64,000 nt of DNA from Chloroflexi bacterium 44-23 (GCA_001899005.1 MKUW01000028.1:276022-340021), one strand, 5' to 3'; counted from the stretch's first letter, positions 50,418-60,076 are shown. Translations and numbers: made by a program. The notes: generated by a model from the sequence alone, not told the origin.

Positions 50418-50438
50418 CCGGTTGAGGGGGGCAACCGG
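50418..50438. repeat. Hairpin with G-tract loop
   Basis: CCGGTTG (50418-50424) pairs perfectly with CAACCGG (50432-50438) around AGGGGGG. The preceding CCTCCCC and following GAGAGAGG extend the C/G asymmetry. It sits between the convergent Rieske and FKBP genes and may be a bidirectional end element. Confidence 0.65.
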
Positions 50439-50510
50439 AGAGAGGCAGTTTAATTATACGTGATTTTGCGAAATCCGCAACGTTTTCCTAATTATGCTAT
50501 CAGCAAATTT

Positions 50511-51044
50511 CTAGCAGCAGCCGCCGCCACAGCCTCCACCGCTGCCGCAGCTGCAGGAAGCAGAGCCGCCTACACGGCCTGATGCCAGTTCGTCTTCAGT
50601 TGGTTCGCGAATATCCAAAATGGTGACATTGAAGGTCAATTCTTTGCCGGCCAATTCATGATTCATATCCAAGCGAACATCATGTTCACCAATCTCGGTA
50701 ATTTTAGCTGTTGTTAAGCGGCCACTCGGATCGCTTAAGCGAATCGATTTACCAATTTGAAAATCAAAGTGGGGCGGAAATTGGGAAACAGGAACATCAA
50801 TGAATGCGTCGTTATCAATTTCACCGTACGCCTGCGATGGATCAACTTTAATTTCCCTCGTTTCGCCTACCTGAATTCCCAAAATAGCATTATCCAAACC
50901 TGAAATAATATTCTGCTTGCCCTGGATAAACTCTATTGGTCCGTATCCTTCGGTAGTATCAAAGACGGCGCCATCGACATACAGGGTGTAGTCCATTTTT
51001 ACAACCATGTCTTTTGTTACGACATCCGAAACTTGTTCACTCAT
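50511..51044 (-). CDS. SlyD-like FKBP-type peptidyl-prolyl isomerase
   Basis: This 177-residue protein has the FKBP fold with the inserted flap (VKMDYTLYVDGAVFDTTEGYGPIEFIQG, GLDNAILGIQVGETREIKVDPSQAYGE, MNHELAGKELTFNVTILDI). It ends with a Cys/Gly-rich metal-binding tail (SCSCGSGGGCGGGCC), as in SlyD, which also handles nickel or copper. It folds proteins and may store metal. The start at 51044 is chosen because AAAGGAG lies 6 nt before; the frame extends upstream into an unconserved Leu-rich region. Confidence 0.93.
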   Translation of the reverse strand: MSEQVSDVVTKDMVVKMDYTLYVDGAVFDTTEGYGPIEFIQGKQNIISGLDNAILGIQVGETREIKVDPSQAYGEIDNDAFIDVPVSQFPPHFDFQIGKSIRLSDPSGRLTTAKITEIGEHDVRLDMNHELAGKELTFNVTILDIREPTEDELASGRVGGSASCSCGSGGGCGGGCC

Positions 51045-51189
51045 GAGATCTCCTTTGCCGTACCAATAAAATTGGACTGGCCATGTCATATTATTTGCGA
51101 TTATAACATATTTACATCTGAAATAAAGCAACAAAGAAAGGTTTATTTCTGGCAAAAAAAGACAAACTACCTCTGACGAGAAGGTAAAA

Positions 51190-53736
51190 ATGGTTCTTCA
51201 TAATTTTTCTAGGCTACAATTAAATTATACGATTAGCGTTATTCAACCGGATGAGATTAAAATGCCCGCAACTGAATCACAATTCAATAAAATCGGGAAA
51301 AATCCAAAAGATCCGCAGGATTTCAATTCGCCGGATATGGTGCTTTCACGGGGTTTCTTATTTGAAAAGGAAAACCAATTCGAAAAAGCCATTCAGACGT
51401 ATGAACATTTCGTTTCAACTGACCGGCAAAATTCCTGGGCATATGCACACCTGGCGGAGTGTTACCGGGAATGTCTGCAATTTGAAAAAGCCATTCAGTA
51501 TTTTAATCAAGCCTTGGCTTTGGATGGCAGTTATGGATGGGCATTTGCCCAAAGAGCATTGACATATAACCAGTTGGATCAATTAAACCTGGCATTAATT
51601 GATATTCTCAGTGCCGAGAAATATTTACCGGCTGATGAATGGTTGTACGCGATGAAAGGTGAGATCCTGCGCGAACAAAGCCAATATGCTGAAGCGATTG
51701 AAGCTTTCCAAAAAGCCATCGAACTTAAGCCTGACTATGTCTGGGCAATTGCACACCGTGGCAGAACACTCATTGAATTCGGCCATTTTGAAGATGGACT
51801 TAACGATCTCGATCAAGCAATCGCTCTGGACAATGAATATGTTTGGGCATATTACAGCAAAGGCGAGGCTTTCCGAAAACAAAAACGAATCGATGACGCA
51901 CTGGCCATGTATGAAAAAGCACTTGAAATTATGCCCGATTACCCCTGGGTGTATAGTGCCCGCGGACAGCTCTTTCAAGCCATTGGTGATTATGAAAAGT
52001 CATTGATCGATTTTAATAGATTGGTAGATTACTGGCCTGAGGATGCATGGGTTTATGCCGTGCGAGGCGACTTGCTGGAAAACTTAGAACGCATCAAAGA
52101 GGCGGAAATATCTTACCGGCATGCACTCGAATTGCACAATGATTACGCCTGGGTTCATATGCGCATGGGTGCCATCAAACGATCTCAAAACAAGTTCGCC
52201 GCAGCCATCAAATCGCTTGATCTTGCCATTTCCCTTAATCCATCTACCGGATCAACCTGGGTGGAGCGTGCAGAAACATACCGCCAAATGGGTGAGTTTG
52301 AAAAAGCACTGCAGGATTTGGAAAAAGCAGCTCTCCTGCTGGTGGAAGATGAGTGGGTCTACGCTGTGCGGGCCGAGATCTACCACGCTCAGAAGGAATA
52401 TGACAAGGCTCTGGCCGATTTTACACATGCACTCAGTCTGGATCCCAATTATGATTGGGCGCTTGCTCATCGTGGACGAATATTTCATGATATGGGTGAT
52501 TTTGAATCAGCCCTGGCCGATTATGATGCCGCCATCAAGCTAAAACCTGCTTACATTTGGGCGGTTTATCAACGCTCCGAACTGTTATTGGAATTAAATC
52601 AATTACAAAATGCCCTGCAAGGTTATCAACAAATCTTGAAAACAAAGCCTGATTACAGTTGGGCAATGGCTGGATGTGCTGAAGTATATATGCGTCAGCA
52701 ATTATATGAAGATGCCGCAAGCATGCTTAAATCTTTTCTGGCAATCCATCCGGAGGATGTTTGGGCTCGCGGTCAACTGGCCTTAGCCTTAGAAATTATG
52801 TTGTACTCAAGTGAGGCGGTTGAAGCTTATACCCTCGTGCTTTTAATTGATCCTGAAAACCTATGTGCTTTACAGCGACGTGCATTCTTGAATCACTTTG
52901 AATTGGAAAATATCCCGCTTGCCCTTGATGATTACAATCAGCTTTTGCGACTTGGCATGCAAGATGCTCGTTGTATTGCTGCGCGCGGACACGCTCATTT
53001 TCTTTTAGCTGAATTTGATGCAGCTCGCAGAGATTTTAATCGCGCCATTGAGTTAGAAAAAGATGATGCCTGGATTTATGGCCGTCGTGCTCAATTATTG
53101 CTCGCATTGGATAATGGTGAAGAAGCTTTAAAGGATATTGAACGTGCATTGAATATTGATGCGAACAGCCCTTCCTGGATTTACTCCAGCCGCATCAATT
53201 ATTACCTGAACTCAGGTCAATATAGCCTTGCTGAACATGATATCCAGCTCGGCCTTAACCGCGAGCCCTGGAATGAAGTTTTATGGCAACTAAATGGACG
53301 CCTATCTCTCCAAAAGGGAAATATTGAACAGGCTCTTTACTGTCTCGATCAAGCAGTGGACCTATCTTTCTGTAGCCATCAAAACCATTTCTTTCGAGCG
53401 ATACTCCATAAGATTAAAAAGCAGGGTGAAAGTTTTCGGCGTGACATGCGCCTTGCAAGCGATTATTTAGAGATGGAGATAGCCAATAAAGGCTGGAATC
53501 AGCGCCTGCCTTTCACTTTGGCGCTCTATCACCTGGTTGACGACCAGGAAGAGCACTCCTTCTATTTATATGATATGCAATTAAAACGCAGTCCTGACCC
53601 GCACCTGGTACATGAAGCACTTATACTGCTGCAGGAAGTTCAAAGCTGCCTGCCGCAATGTAGCAACCTGCAGAATGGCGCAGCCTTCTTAATCGATTAT
53701 TTGAAGGATAATCAAACAGGAATTAAATCCACCTGA
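51190..53736 (+). CDS. Large TPR-repeat protein with tryptophan-punctuated repeats
   Basis: This protein of about 848 residues consists of roughly 18-20 TPR units of about 34 residues from residue 60 to the end. Most units carry an aromatic-Trp at the start of helix A and an Arg-Gly after it (YVWAIAHRG, EYVWAYYSKG, DYPWVYSARG, DAWVYAVRG, DYAWVHMRMG, NYDWALAHRG). There is no signal peptide, no membrane helix and no catalytic domain, so it is a soluble scaffold. GAGAAGGT before the ATG at 51190 supports that start; an alternative ATG lies at 51262. It is divergent from the FKBP gene. Confidence 0.9.
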   Translation: MVLHNFSRLQLNYTISVIQPDEIKMPATESQFNKIGKNPKDPQDFNSPDMVLSRGFLFEKENQFEKAIQTYEHFVSTDRQNSWAYAHLAECYRECLQFEKAIQYFNQALALDGSYGWAFAQRALTYNQLDQLNLALIDILSAEKYLPADEWLYAMKGEILREQSQYAEAIEAFQKAIELKPDYVWAIAHRGRTLIEFGHFEDGLNDLDQAIALDNEYVWAYYSKGEAFRKQKRIDDALAMYEKALEIMPDYPWVYSARGQLFQAIGDYEKSLIDFNRLVDYWPEDAWVYAVRGDLLENLERIKEAEISYRHALELHNDYAWVHMRMGAIKRSQNKFAAAIKSLDLAISLNPSTGSTWVERAETYRQMGEFEKALQDLEKAALLLVEDEWVYAVRAEIYHAQKEYDKALADFTHALSLDPNYDWALAHRGRIFHDMGDFESALADYDAAIKLKPAYIWAVYQRSELLLELNQLQNALQGYQQILKTKPDYSWAMAGCAEVYMRQQLYEDAASMLKSFLAIHPEDVWARGQLALALEIMLYSSEAVEAYTLVLLIDPENLCALQRRAFLNHFELENIPLALDDYNQLLRLGMQDARCIAARGHAHFLLAEFDAARRDFNRAIELEKDDAWIYGRRAQLLLALDNGEEALKDIERALNIDANSPSWIYSSRINYYLNSGQYSLAEHDIQLGLNREPWNEVLWQLNGRLSLQKGNIEQALYCLDQAVDLSFCSHQNHFFRAILHKIKKQGESFRRDMRLASDYLEMEIANKGWNQRLPFTLALYHLVDDQEEHSFYLYDMQLKRSPDPHLVHEALILLQEVQSCLPQCSNLQNGAAFLIDYLKDNQTGIKST

Positions 53737-54512
53737 TTTAAGATCATTTCTAAATTTTGTTTGCCTTAAAACCAAAAAAAACTTCTTTTTCTTTACAAAA
53801 ACAAGATTCAGATACCAGAGTTTGTCATTTTAAGAAAAACTCCTTAATTTTATATGTAAAATGGAAATTTGGAGACGCAAAGCGATGTTAAAATCAAAGG
53901 TATAGCATTCAACTGGTTTTCTCATTTTTCTCAAAGATCAGTGTATTCAAGTTCAAATTTAACTGATTAAGGGCACCAATTTGAAAAACTTTGATGATCT
54001 CAGCCCGAACTTATGATATGAAAGAATTTAGCTGATGCATCCTATCCTCCCGCAGAGCCGGAACTGATGTTAGCAAGGAAAATGTACCTTGAGGAGTGGA
54101 TTAGCCATCCTGGTCGCTTTCGTTTCATAACATAAAACACATTCACAGAAAAATATGAGGGATATTATTCAACTAATCTCCTATGAATCAAGGTAGGGCA
54201 CCATCCTGTAAATAAAACCGTTGGCAGGATCACTCCCAGCAATCTTTAGTGACGCTTTAGAACCCGAGTTTCACACATTTCGCAAAAAAGGAGTGTTTCT
54301 ACGCCTAAACTTTACAGATTCAGGATACTAAAATGATAAACTCAGGAAAAGAAATCCTCTCTTTTTCCACGAAAACACGATTCTGATAACAAGCTATTCG
54401 CTTTAATATCAAATCTCCATTTACAAAATGATTGATTTATCCTTATACAAACTCTATACAGTTAATCTATATAGATCTACAATTATTCAAACTCAAAAGA
54501 CCCTGAGGCAAA
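53737..54512. other. 776-bp intergenic region, no gene called
   Basis: AT-rich with stops in all frames. Around 54020-54132 the plus frame reads ADASYPPAEPELMLARKMYL and then EEWISHPGRFRFIT before a stop. This has protein-like composition but no start, and a stop precedes it by a few codons, so a decayed fragment is possible. An 88-codon open frame at 54428 has no ribosome site and overlaps the next gene. No tRNA or hairpin was found. Confidence 0.5.
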
Positions 54513-55250
54513 ATGAAGTCAAAAAAAATTTTGGTTACATTGTTATTAATCATCGTCATAGCTGCCGGCAGCTTTGTCGTATGGGGGAACACACCTGCCA
54601 AACCAGCACAAGTCGCTTTACAGGCATTGGCCTCAGATTCCACAGTTACCGTCAATCAAAACAAGGATTTAATTACCTTTTTTCCCACAGATAATACCCC
54701 TCAAATCGGGTTGATATTCTATCCCGGGGGTAGGGTTGATTTTCGGGCTTATGCTGCCCCCTTACACCAGATGGCGGCACAAGGATTTGCAGTTTACCTG
54801 GTAAAAATGCCTCTCAACCTGGCTGTGTTTGATACCAATGCAGCTGATGCTGTTATCGCGCAAAATCCCCAAATCAGGCAATGGGTAATCGCCGGCCATT
54901 CACTCGGCGGTGCTATGGCTGCTTCATATGTTAAGAACAACCCATCGAAAATTACAGCAGTTATCTTCTGGGCTGCATATGCGACCAAAGGCGCTGATCT
55001 TTCCGATAGCGGGTTGTCTATGCTCTCAATTTCCGCCAGTCATGACGGATTGTCCACTCCGGCAGATATTGAAGCAAACAGCGTTTTTATCCCTGCGGAT
55101 GCTGAATTTTATGTGATTGAAGGCGGTAACCACGCCCAATTTGCAAATTATGGCTCCCAAGCTGGTGATGGCACCCCCACAATCACATGGCAGGAACAGC
55201 AAGCACAGGTTGTTTCCGTCACAACCGGATTCCTGCATTCTTTGCCGTAA
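54513..55250 (+). CDS. Exported/anchored alpha/beta hydrolase
   Basis: This 245-residue protein has an N-terminal membrane helix or uncleaved signal (about 5-24) and an alpha/beta-hydrolase domain. The nucleophile is in AGHSLGGAMAASY (GHSLG), the acid in SASHDGLSTP and the histidine in EGGNHAQFANYG. The GGNH placement matches small esterase/lipase-like hydrolases. A GAGG site precedes the ATG. The substrate is unknown. Confidence 0.88.
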   Translation: MKSKKILVTLLLIIVIAAGSFVVWGNTPAKPAQVALQALASDSTVTVNQNKDLITFFPTDNTPQIGLIFYPGGRVDFRAYAAPLHQMAAQGFAVYLVKMPLNLAVFDTNAADAVIAQNPQIRQWVIAGHSLGGAMAASYVKNNPSKITAVIFWAAYATKGADLSDSGLSMLSISASHDGLSTPADIEANSVFIPADAEFYVIEGGNHAQFANYGSQAGDGTPTITWQEQQAQVVSVTTGFLHSLP

Positions 55251-55277
55251 GCAAACAGGATTGTCATCAATTCAATG

Positions 55278-55311
55278 AAAAAAGAGCCTATCTCGCGAAA
55301 AATCAAGGCTC
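55278..55311 (-). terminator. Rho-independent terminator for peptidase T
   Basis: On the minus strand GAGCCT (55311-55306) pairs with AGGCTC (55289-55284) around a 16-nt loop and is followed by six T (55283-55278). It lies 20 bp after the peptidase T stop. Confidence 0.65.
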
Positions 55312-55330
55312 CTTCCAGCCCGGACTCCGT

Positions 55331-56563
55331 TTAAACGGCTCGCTGTGTATAGAGTTCAATAATTTTTAAGATGACCTCTTTGGCACTTTCCAGCGATTCC
55401 TGGGGAAGATATTCAAAACGACCATGAAAATTGTGGCCGCCAGCAAATAAATTAGGACATGGTAAACCCATATAGGAAAGACGGGCACCATCGGTACCAC
55501 CTCGCACGGGTATAATTTTGGGATCAATCCCAACAGCTTCAATCGCTTCTTTGGCGGTCTCAACAATATGCATCACCGGAAGAATCTTTTCCTTCATGTT
55601 ATAGTACTGGTCTTTTAAATCAAGCGATGCCGTTCCTTGGCCATATTTATAGTTGGCCATCTCGACGGCTTTCTTCATCAAACCTTTTTGCCATTCAAAC
55701 TTTTTGCTGTCATGTTCGCGCAGGATGTAAAACAGGGTTGATTTTTCAAGCATACCATCGAAGCGGGTCAGGTGGAAAAAACCCTCATAATTTTCGGTAA
55801 ATTCCGGTTTCATTTGTGCGGGAATGGATTGGGCAATATCAATGGCAATATTTATGGCGGAAATCATCTTATTCTTAGCACTTCCAGGGTGGACACCACG
55901 CCCTTTTACAGTAATGCGCGCACCTGCTGCATTAAAGTTCTCATACTCCAACTCACCAACCTCGCCCCCATCCACAGTATAAGCAAAATCCGCTCCAAAT
56001 TTATGGACATCAAACCGGTCAGTACCGCGCCCAATTTCTTCATCCGGCGTGAAACCAATTTTTAATGTCCCGTGAGGCACGTCAGGATGATCTACCAGAT
56101 ACTTGATGGCCGACATAATCGCTGCTACCCCAGCTTTATCATCAGCCCCCAGAAGCGTGTTGCCATCGCTAGTAATGATAGTCTGACCAATATAGTTTTT
56201 CATTTCAGGAAAATCGAGTGGTGATAAGACGATGCCTTCTTTTTGATTAAGAACAATATCACCGCCATCATAATTTTTTACAACCTGTGGTTTGACATTT
56301 GTCCCGCTCATATCGGGGCTGGTATCCATATGTGCAATCCAACCAATAACAGGAACACGCTGGCTACAATTGGTTGGTAAAGTTGCCATCACGTAGCCGT
56401 TTTGATCCAGACTGGCATCATCCAACCCTAATTTAATTAGCTCATCGAGCAATAGATTTGCCAGAACCAACTGTTTGGATGTACTGGGAAATTGATCTGA
56501 ATTTGGATCTGATTGGGTGTCAATTTGAACATAACGCAGAAAGCGATCTACCACGTCACTCAT
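55331..56563 (-). CDS. pepT: Peptidase T (tripeptide aminopeptidase)
   Basis: This 410-residue M20 metallopeptidase has WIAHMDTSPD (zinc His and Asp), TLLGADDKAGVAAIMSA, GFTPDEEIGRGTDRFDVHKFGADFAYTVDGGEVGELEYENFNAA and CPNLFAGGHNFHGRFEY (the C-terminal zinc His). It removes N-terminal residues from tripeptides. The long upstream frame (to 56761) has no conservation; the ATG at 56563 behind AAGGAG is the right start. A terminator follows. Confidence 0.95.
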   Translation of the reverse strand: MSDVVDRFLRYVQIDTQSDPNSDQFPSTSKQLVLANLLLDELIKLGLDDASLDQNGYVMATLPTNCSQRVPVIGWIAHMDTSPDMSGTNVKPQVVKNYDGGDIVLNQKEGIVLSPLDFPEMKNYIGQTIITSDGNTLLGADDKAGVAAIMSAIKYLVDHPDVPHGTLKIGFTPDEEIGRGTDRFDVHKFGADFAYTVDGGEVGELEYENFNAAGARITVKGRGVHPGSAKNKMISAINIAIDIAQSIPAQMKPEFTENYEGFFHLTRFDGMLEKSTLFYILREHDSKKFEWQKGLMKKAVEMANYKYGQGTASLDLKDQYYNMKEKILPVMHIVETAKEAIEAVGIDPKIIPVRGGTDGARLSYMGLPCPNLFAGGHNFHGRFEYLPQESLESAKEVILKIIELYTQRAV

Positions 56564-56782
56564 TTTTTGCTCCTTCGATCGGATTTTCCCACACCTGTGG
56601 GTGCAGTCGCGCTGTGCATACAAAAATAATATCATGAATATTGTAAATATTCTTGTTAATGCAGCTGCCATTATCTCATTCGTAAGCTTAAGATGCAGAA
56701 AAAGTAAGATAAAACTTTTCAATATTGGTGCAGGTATGAGATAATTAGCTCTAGAAAACAAAATTCTTAAGGAATCAATCCA

Positions 56783-57874
56783 ATGAAATCATATCCCATT
56801 CCAATGGTACCTGGCCCAGTGCATGTTCCAGAATACATCCGCCAGGCATATCTGCAAGATTATGGTTCTGCTGATATGGAACCGGAATTTCTTCAGCTTT
56901 ACAACCAGACTGAAAAAAACCTGCAAACAATGATGAATACCAAAAACCAGGTCGCTATTATGACCGGCGAAGGCATGCTGGCATTGTGGAGCGCATTGAA
57001 GAGCTGCCTTGTGCCGGGAGACCGAGTGCTGGCTCTGGCAACCGGCATGTTCGGTTACGGTGTCGGTGAAATGGCCAAAAGTCTCGGTGCGCAGGTTAAG
57101 ACGATTGGATTTGCTTACAATGAAACCTTGCACAACTGGCCAATGATTGAAAAAACGATCGTCGAATACAATCCGAAAATGATCACAGCCATCCATTGTG
57201 AAACCCCTTCCGGCACGTTAAATCCATTACAGGTTTTGGGCGAGTTGAAGAATAAACATGATGTACCGTTATTGTATGTGGATATGGTGGCCAGCCTGGG
57301 TGGTGTTCTGGTTGAAACTGATGCCTGGAATATTGATCTGGCGTTAGGCGGTTCTCAGAAAGTCTTTTCGGCCCCGGCAGATATGTCCTTTCTTAGCATC
57401 AGTCAAACAGCTTGGAACATTATCGAATCGATTGGCTACAGTGGTTATGACGCCTTGCTGCCATTCCGCACGGCCCAGCAGGATTTCTATTTTCCCTATA
57501 CTCCTCATTGGCATGGGGTGGCCGCTATGCACGCTTCCAGCACTGCATTGATTAAGGAAGGTCTTACTCAAGTCTTCTCACGCCATGAACAAGTGTCGCG
57601 TTTCTGTCGTTTGCAGTTACAAAAAATTGGCTACACCTTATTTTCGGCAGAAGATGCCATTCCTTCCCCAACCGTGACAGCCGTAAACTTACCCGATTCA
57701 ATCACCTGGGAGCAATTCGACAGTGCACTGCGCGAACAGGGTCTGGTTGTGGGTGGCAGTTATGGACCATTAAAAGGTAAAGTATTCCGTTTGGGCCATA
57801 TGGGCAGCCAGGCCGATATGATCCTTATGGAACGTGCGCTCTCTGTGTTGGCTAAAGTTTTCCACGCATTATAA
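56783..57874 (+). CDS. Class V aminotransferase (alanine-glyoxylate/serine-pyruvate type)
   Basis: This 363-residue PLP enzyme has MVPGPVHVP at the N terminus (the GPxxVP motif), ALATGMFGYG, HCETPSGTLNPL, VDMVASLGG and the PLP lysine in GGSQKVFSAP. The pattern fits the AGT/SPT/PucG group, which moves an amino group to glyoxylate or pyruvate. The physiological partner is not evident. No strong ribosome site (TTAAGGAATC only). It is divergent from pepT. Confidence 0.9.
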   Translation: MKSYPIPMVPGPVHVPEYIRQAYLQDYGSADMEPEFLQLYNQTEKNLQTMMNTKNQVAIMTGEGMLALWSALKSCLVPGDRVLALATGMFGYGVGEMAKSLGAQVKTIGFAYNETLHNWPMIEKTIVEYNPKMITAIHCETPSGTLNPLQVLGELKNKHDVPLLYVDMVASLGGVLVETDAWNIDLALGGSQKVFSAPADMSFLSISQTAWNIIESIGYSGYDALLPFRTAQQDFYFPYTPHWHGVAAMHASSTALIKEGLTQVFSRHEQVSRFCRLQLQKIGYTLFSAEDAIPSPTVTAVNLPDSITWEQFDSALREQGLVVGGSYGPLKGKVFRLGHMGSQADMILMERALSVLAKVFHAL

Positions 57875-57941
57875 ATCCGACTTTGTCACGAGAATTTAAT
57901 GGAATAGACATTCAGGTTTAAATTCTCGCGCGCAAGATCGC

Positions 57942-57970
57942 TTGACGAGTTCTATACCGAACGGTATAAT
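57942..57970 (+). promoter_or_regulatory. TetR gene promoter with overlapping operator (leaderless)
   Basis: TTGACG (57942-57947), 17 bp and perfect TATAAT (57965-57970) end 6 nt before the ATG at 57977. The operator TATACCGAACGGTATA (57953-57968) covers the spacer and the -10, so binding would block RNA polymerase. There is no Shine-Dalgarno sequence. Confidence 0.85.
57953..57968. promoter_or_regulatory. TetR-family operator, site 1
   Basis: TATACCGAACGGTATA: inverted half-sites TATACCG and CGGTATA around AA. Its exact reverse complement occurs at 58562-58577 before the next gene. Confidence 0.85.
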
Positions 57971-57976
57971 AACCAT

Positions 57977-58543
57977 ATGGATTATCGGCAACAACTGATT
58001 CGAACAGGCTGTCAACTCTTCGCCAAGCGTGGGTATGATGCCGTGGCTGTTCAGGATATCGTCAGTACCGTTGGCATTACCAAACCAACCCTCTATCACT
58101 ACTTTGGATCAAAACAAGGTCTTTTAGAAGCCATCCTGGCCACCTATTTGCAGCCATTCACCAGCGCACTGGAAGGCCAATGCCAGTACCAGAATGACCT
58201 CGTCCTTAGTCTCGAAAAAATCTGTCGCTATTACTTCGAGTTTGTGCGTTTGGAACCTGGCTTCTTTCGATTGTGGATGTCCATTCGCCTGGCACCACCG
58301 CAGAGTACGGCTTACCTGGCCTTGGCCACCTATATGTTCAGACAGCAAGAAATGATCAAAGCAATGTTTGTGCAGGCTGGGCGGCAACATGGCAATTTAA
58401 GAGACCGTCATGAAATGTTGATGTTGTCTTTTACCGGGATGATTTATATGTATGCTACCCAGGCAATTCAAACGGGCACCAACCTGGAAAACAACCTCGT
58501 TTATCAACTCGTGCATCAATTTATGCACGGTATTTTATCGTAA
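57977..58543 (+). CDS. TetR-family transcriptional repressor
   Basis: This 188-residue protein has an N-terminal TetR HTH (RTGCQLFAKRGYDAVAVQDI ... ITKPTLYHYFGSKQGLL, residues about 8-50) and an all-helical ligand domain with an FRLWMSIRLAPP segment. Two identical palindromes flank it, one in its promoter and one before the amylase gene, so it should repress both itself and the downstream gene. The ligand is unknown; a sugar or oligosaccharide is likely because of the amylase. Confidence 0.93.
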   Translation: MDYRQQLIRTGCQLFAKRGYDAVAVQDIVSTVGITKPTLYHYFGSKQGLLEAILATYLQPFTSALEGQCQYQNDLVLSLEKICRYYFEFVRLEPGFFRLWMSIRLAPPQSTAYLALATYMFRQQEMIKAMFVQAGRQHGNLRDRHEMLMLSFTGMIYMYATQAIQTGTNLENNLVYQLVHQFMHGILS

Positions 58544-58561
58544 TTTTTTTTAAAAGGAGAT

Positions 58562-58577
58562 TATACCGTTCGGTATA
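58562..58577. promoter_or_regulatory. TetR-family operator, site 2
   Basis: TATACCGTTCGGTATA, the reverse complement of site 1, lies 10 bp before the amylase ATG and overlaps the predicted -10 (TATAAA, 58576-58581), which itself ends 6 nt before the start. Confidence 0.85.
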
Positions 58578-58587
58578 TAAATAAATT

Positions 58588-59952
58588 ATGAACACACCAG
58601 AATGGGTTAAGCGTGCGATTTTCTACCATATTTATCCACTGGGGTTGTTGGATGCACCTTGTCACAATGACGCCAATTCCCCTTTTGTACAGCGATTAAA
58701 TCAATTGTACCCGTGGCTGGATCACATTCAATCTCTTGGCGTCAATTCACTTTACCTGGGGCCGCTGCTGGAATCCGAGAGTCACGGATATGATACCCGC
58801 GATTATTTTCAGCTGGACCATCGGTTGGGCACCAATCAGGATTTGCAAGATTTTGTCCGCGAAGTTCACCACCGAGGAATGCATATCATCCTGGATGGGG
58901 TTTTCAATCACAGCGGCCGCTCGTTTTGGGCTTTTGAGCATATTCTCGAGCACCAGCAACAATCACCGTATTGTGATTGGTACCAGGATCTCAAATTTGG
59001 ACAGAAAAATCCGCTTGGAGATCCCTTTGATTACAAGACCTGGGACGGGCATTACAGCCTGCCAAAATTCAATTTGGCAAACTCGCAAGTCCGTCAGCAC
59101 CTTTTGCAAGCCATCCAGTTCTGGGTGGATACATTTGCAATTGATGGTCTGCGGCTGGACGCAGCCGATCAGGTACAGATTGATTTTTGGCAGGAACTTC
59201 GCGCACAAATTTCAACTTCACACCCAGATTTCTGGTTGATCGGTGAAATTGTACGTGGGGATTACAACCAATTGGCCAATGAAAAAAGCCTGCACTCAGT
59301 CACCAATTACGAGGCTTACAAAGGCTTATATTCCAGCTTCAATGATGCCAATTTTTTCGAGATTGCTCACACCCTCCAGCGCCAATTTGGGCAGGAAGGA
59401 CTTTATCGTAATCTCATGCTTTACAATTTTGTGGATAATCACGATGTAAACCGGATCGCCAGCCAACTTCAGAACCTCGCCCACCTATATCCTCTTTATG
59501 CGCTTTTATTTTGCTTACCCGGCACTCCCTCCATTTATTATGGCAGTGAATGGGCGATCCCAGGAAGGCGTTCTGCTGCCAGCGATTCAGACCTGAGGCC
59601 GGCTTTGTCATTGAAAGAGATGCAAACACAAAATCCGCAGCCGCATCTGGTGAAGACCATCCGGCGCTTTTCTGAACTGCGCCGGCAATTACCGGCATTG
59701 CAAAGCGGAAACTACCGACCGGCTTTGGTGCAAGCCCAACAGTTCGCTTTTTGGCGTGAAAAGGAAAACCAAAAAGTGTTGGTCGTGATTAATTCGGCGG
59801 ATGAAGCCATCAGCCTTGAAGCGATCAAAGTTCCGCAGTATCGAGAATGGTATGACCCGCTCCGGGAACAAACACAGACATTCATGTCTGCGGATGGGCT
59901 CTATTTAACTGTTCCCGCCAATTGGCTGCGAGTGATTGTATTTAATTGTTGA
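58588..59952 (+). CDS. GH13 alpha-amylase-family glycosidase
   Basis: This 454-residue protein has the GH13 regions: ILDGVFNHSG (region I), DGLRLDAADQ (region II, catalytic Asp), LIGEIVRGDY (region III, acid/base Glu) and FVDNHDVNRI (region IV, Asp). It begins IFYHIYPLGLLDAP and ends with a beta domain. No signal peptide, so it is intracellular and acts on imported oligosaccharides, or as a neopullulanase/trehalose-type enzyme. Site 2 lies in its promoter, so the adjacent TetR is its likely regulator. Confidence 0.93.
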   Translation: MNTPEWVKRAIFYHIYPLGLLDAPCHNDANSPFVQRLNQLYPWLDHIQSLGVNSLYLGPLLESESHGYDTRDYFQLDHRLGTNQDLQDFVREVHHRGMHIILDGVFNHSGRSFWAFEHILEHQQQSPYCDWYQDLKFGQKNPLGDPFDYKTWDGHYSLPKFNLANSQVRQHLLQAIQFWVDTFAIDGLRLDAADQVQIDFWQELRAQISTSHPDFWLIGEIVRGDYNQLANEKSLHSVTNYEAYKGLYSSFNDANFFEIAHTLQRQFGQEGLYRNLMLYNFVDNHDVNRIASQLQNLAHLYPLYALLFCLPGTPSIYYGSEWAIPGRRSAASDSDLRPALSLKEMQTQNPQPHLVKTIRRFSELRRQLPALQSGNYRPALVQAQQFAFWREKENQKVLVVINSADEAISLEAIKVPQYREWYDPLREQTQTFMSADGLYLTVPANWLRVIVFNC

Positions 59953-60076
59953 TTTATTTTCGTCTATTTGCGAGATATTCGCACTCAAAACCAGCAATCA
60001 AAATAATACCTGAAAATTATCAGAAATTTCTCCACTTAAGCGTCGCTATTTTTTTCATAAGACTAACCCGACTAAA

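Noticed and set aside
54020..54132. Protein-like stretch ADASYPPAEPELMLARKMYL...
   Set aside because: Bounded by a stop just upstream and no start; too short to assign. Noted as a possible decayed fragment only.
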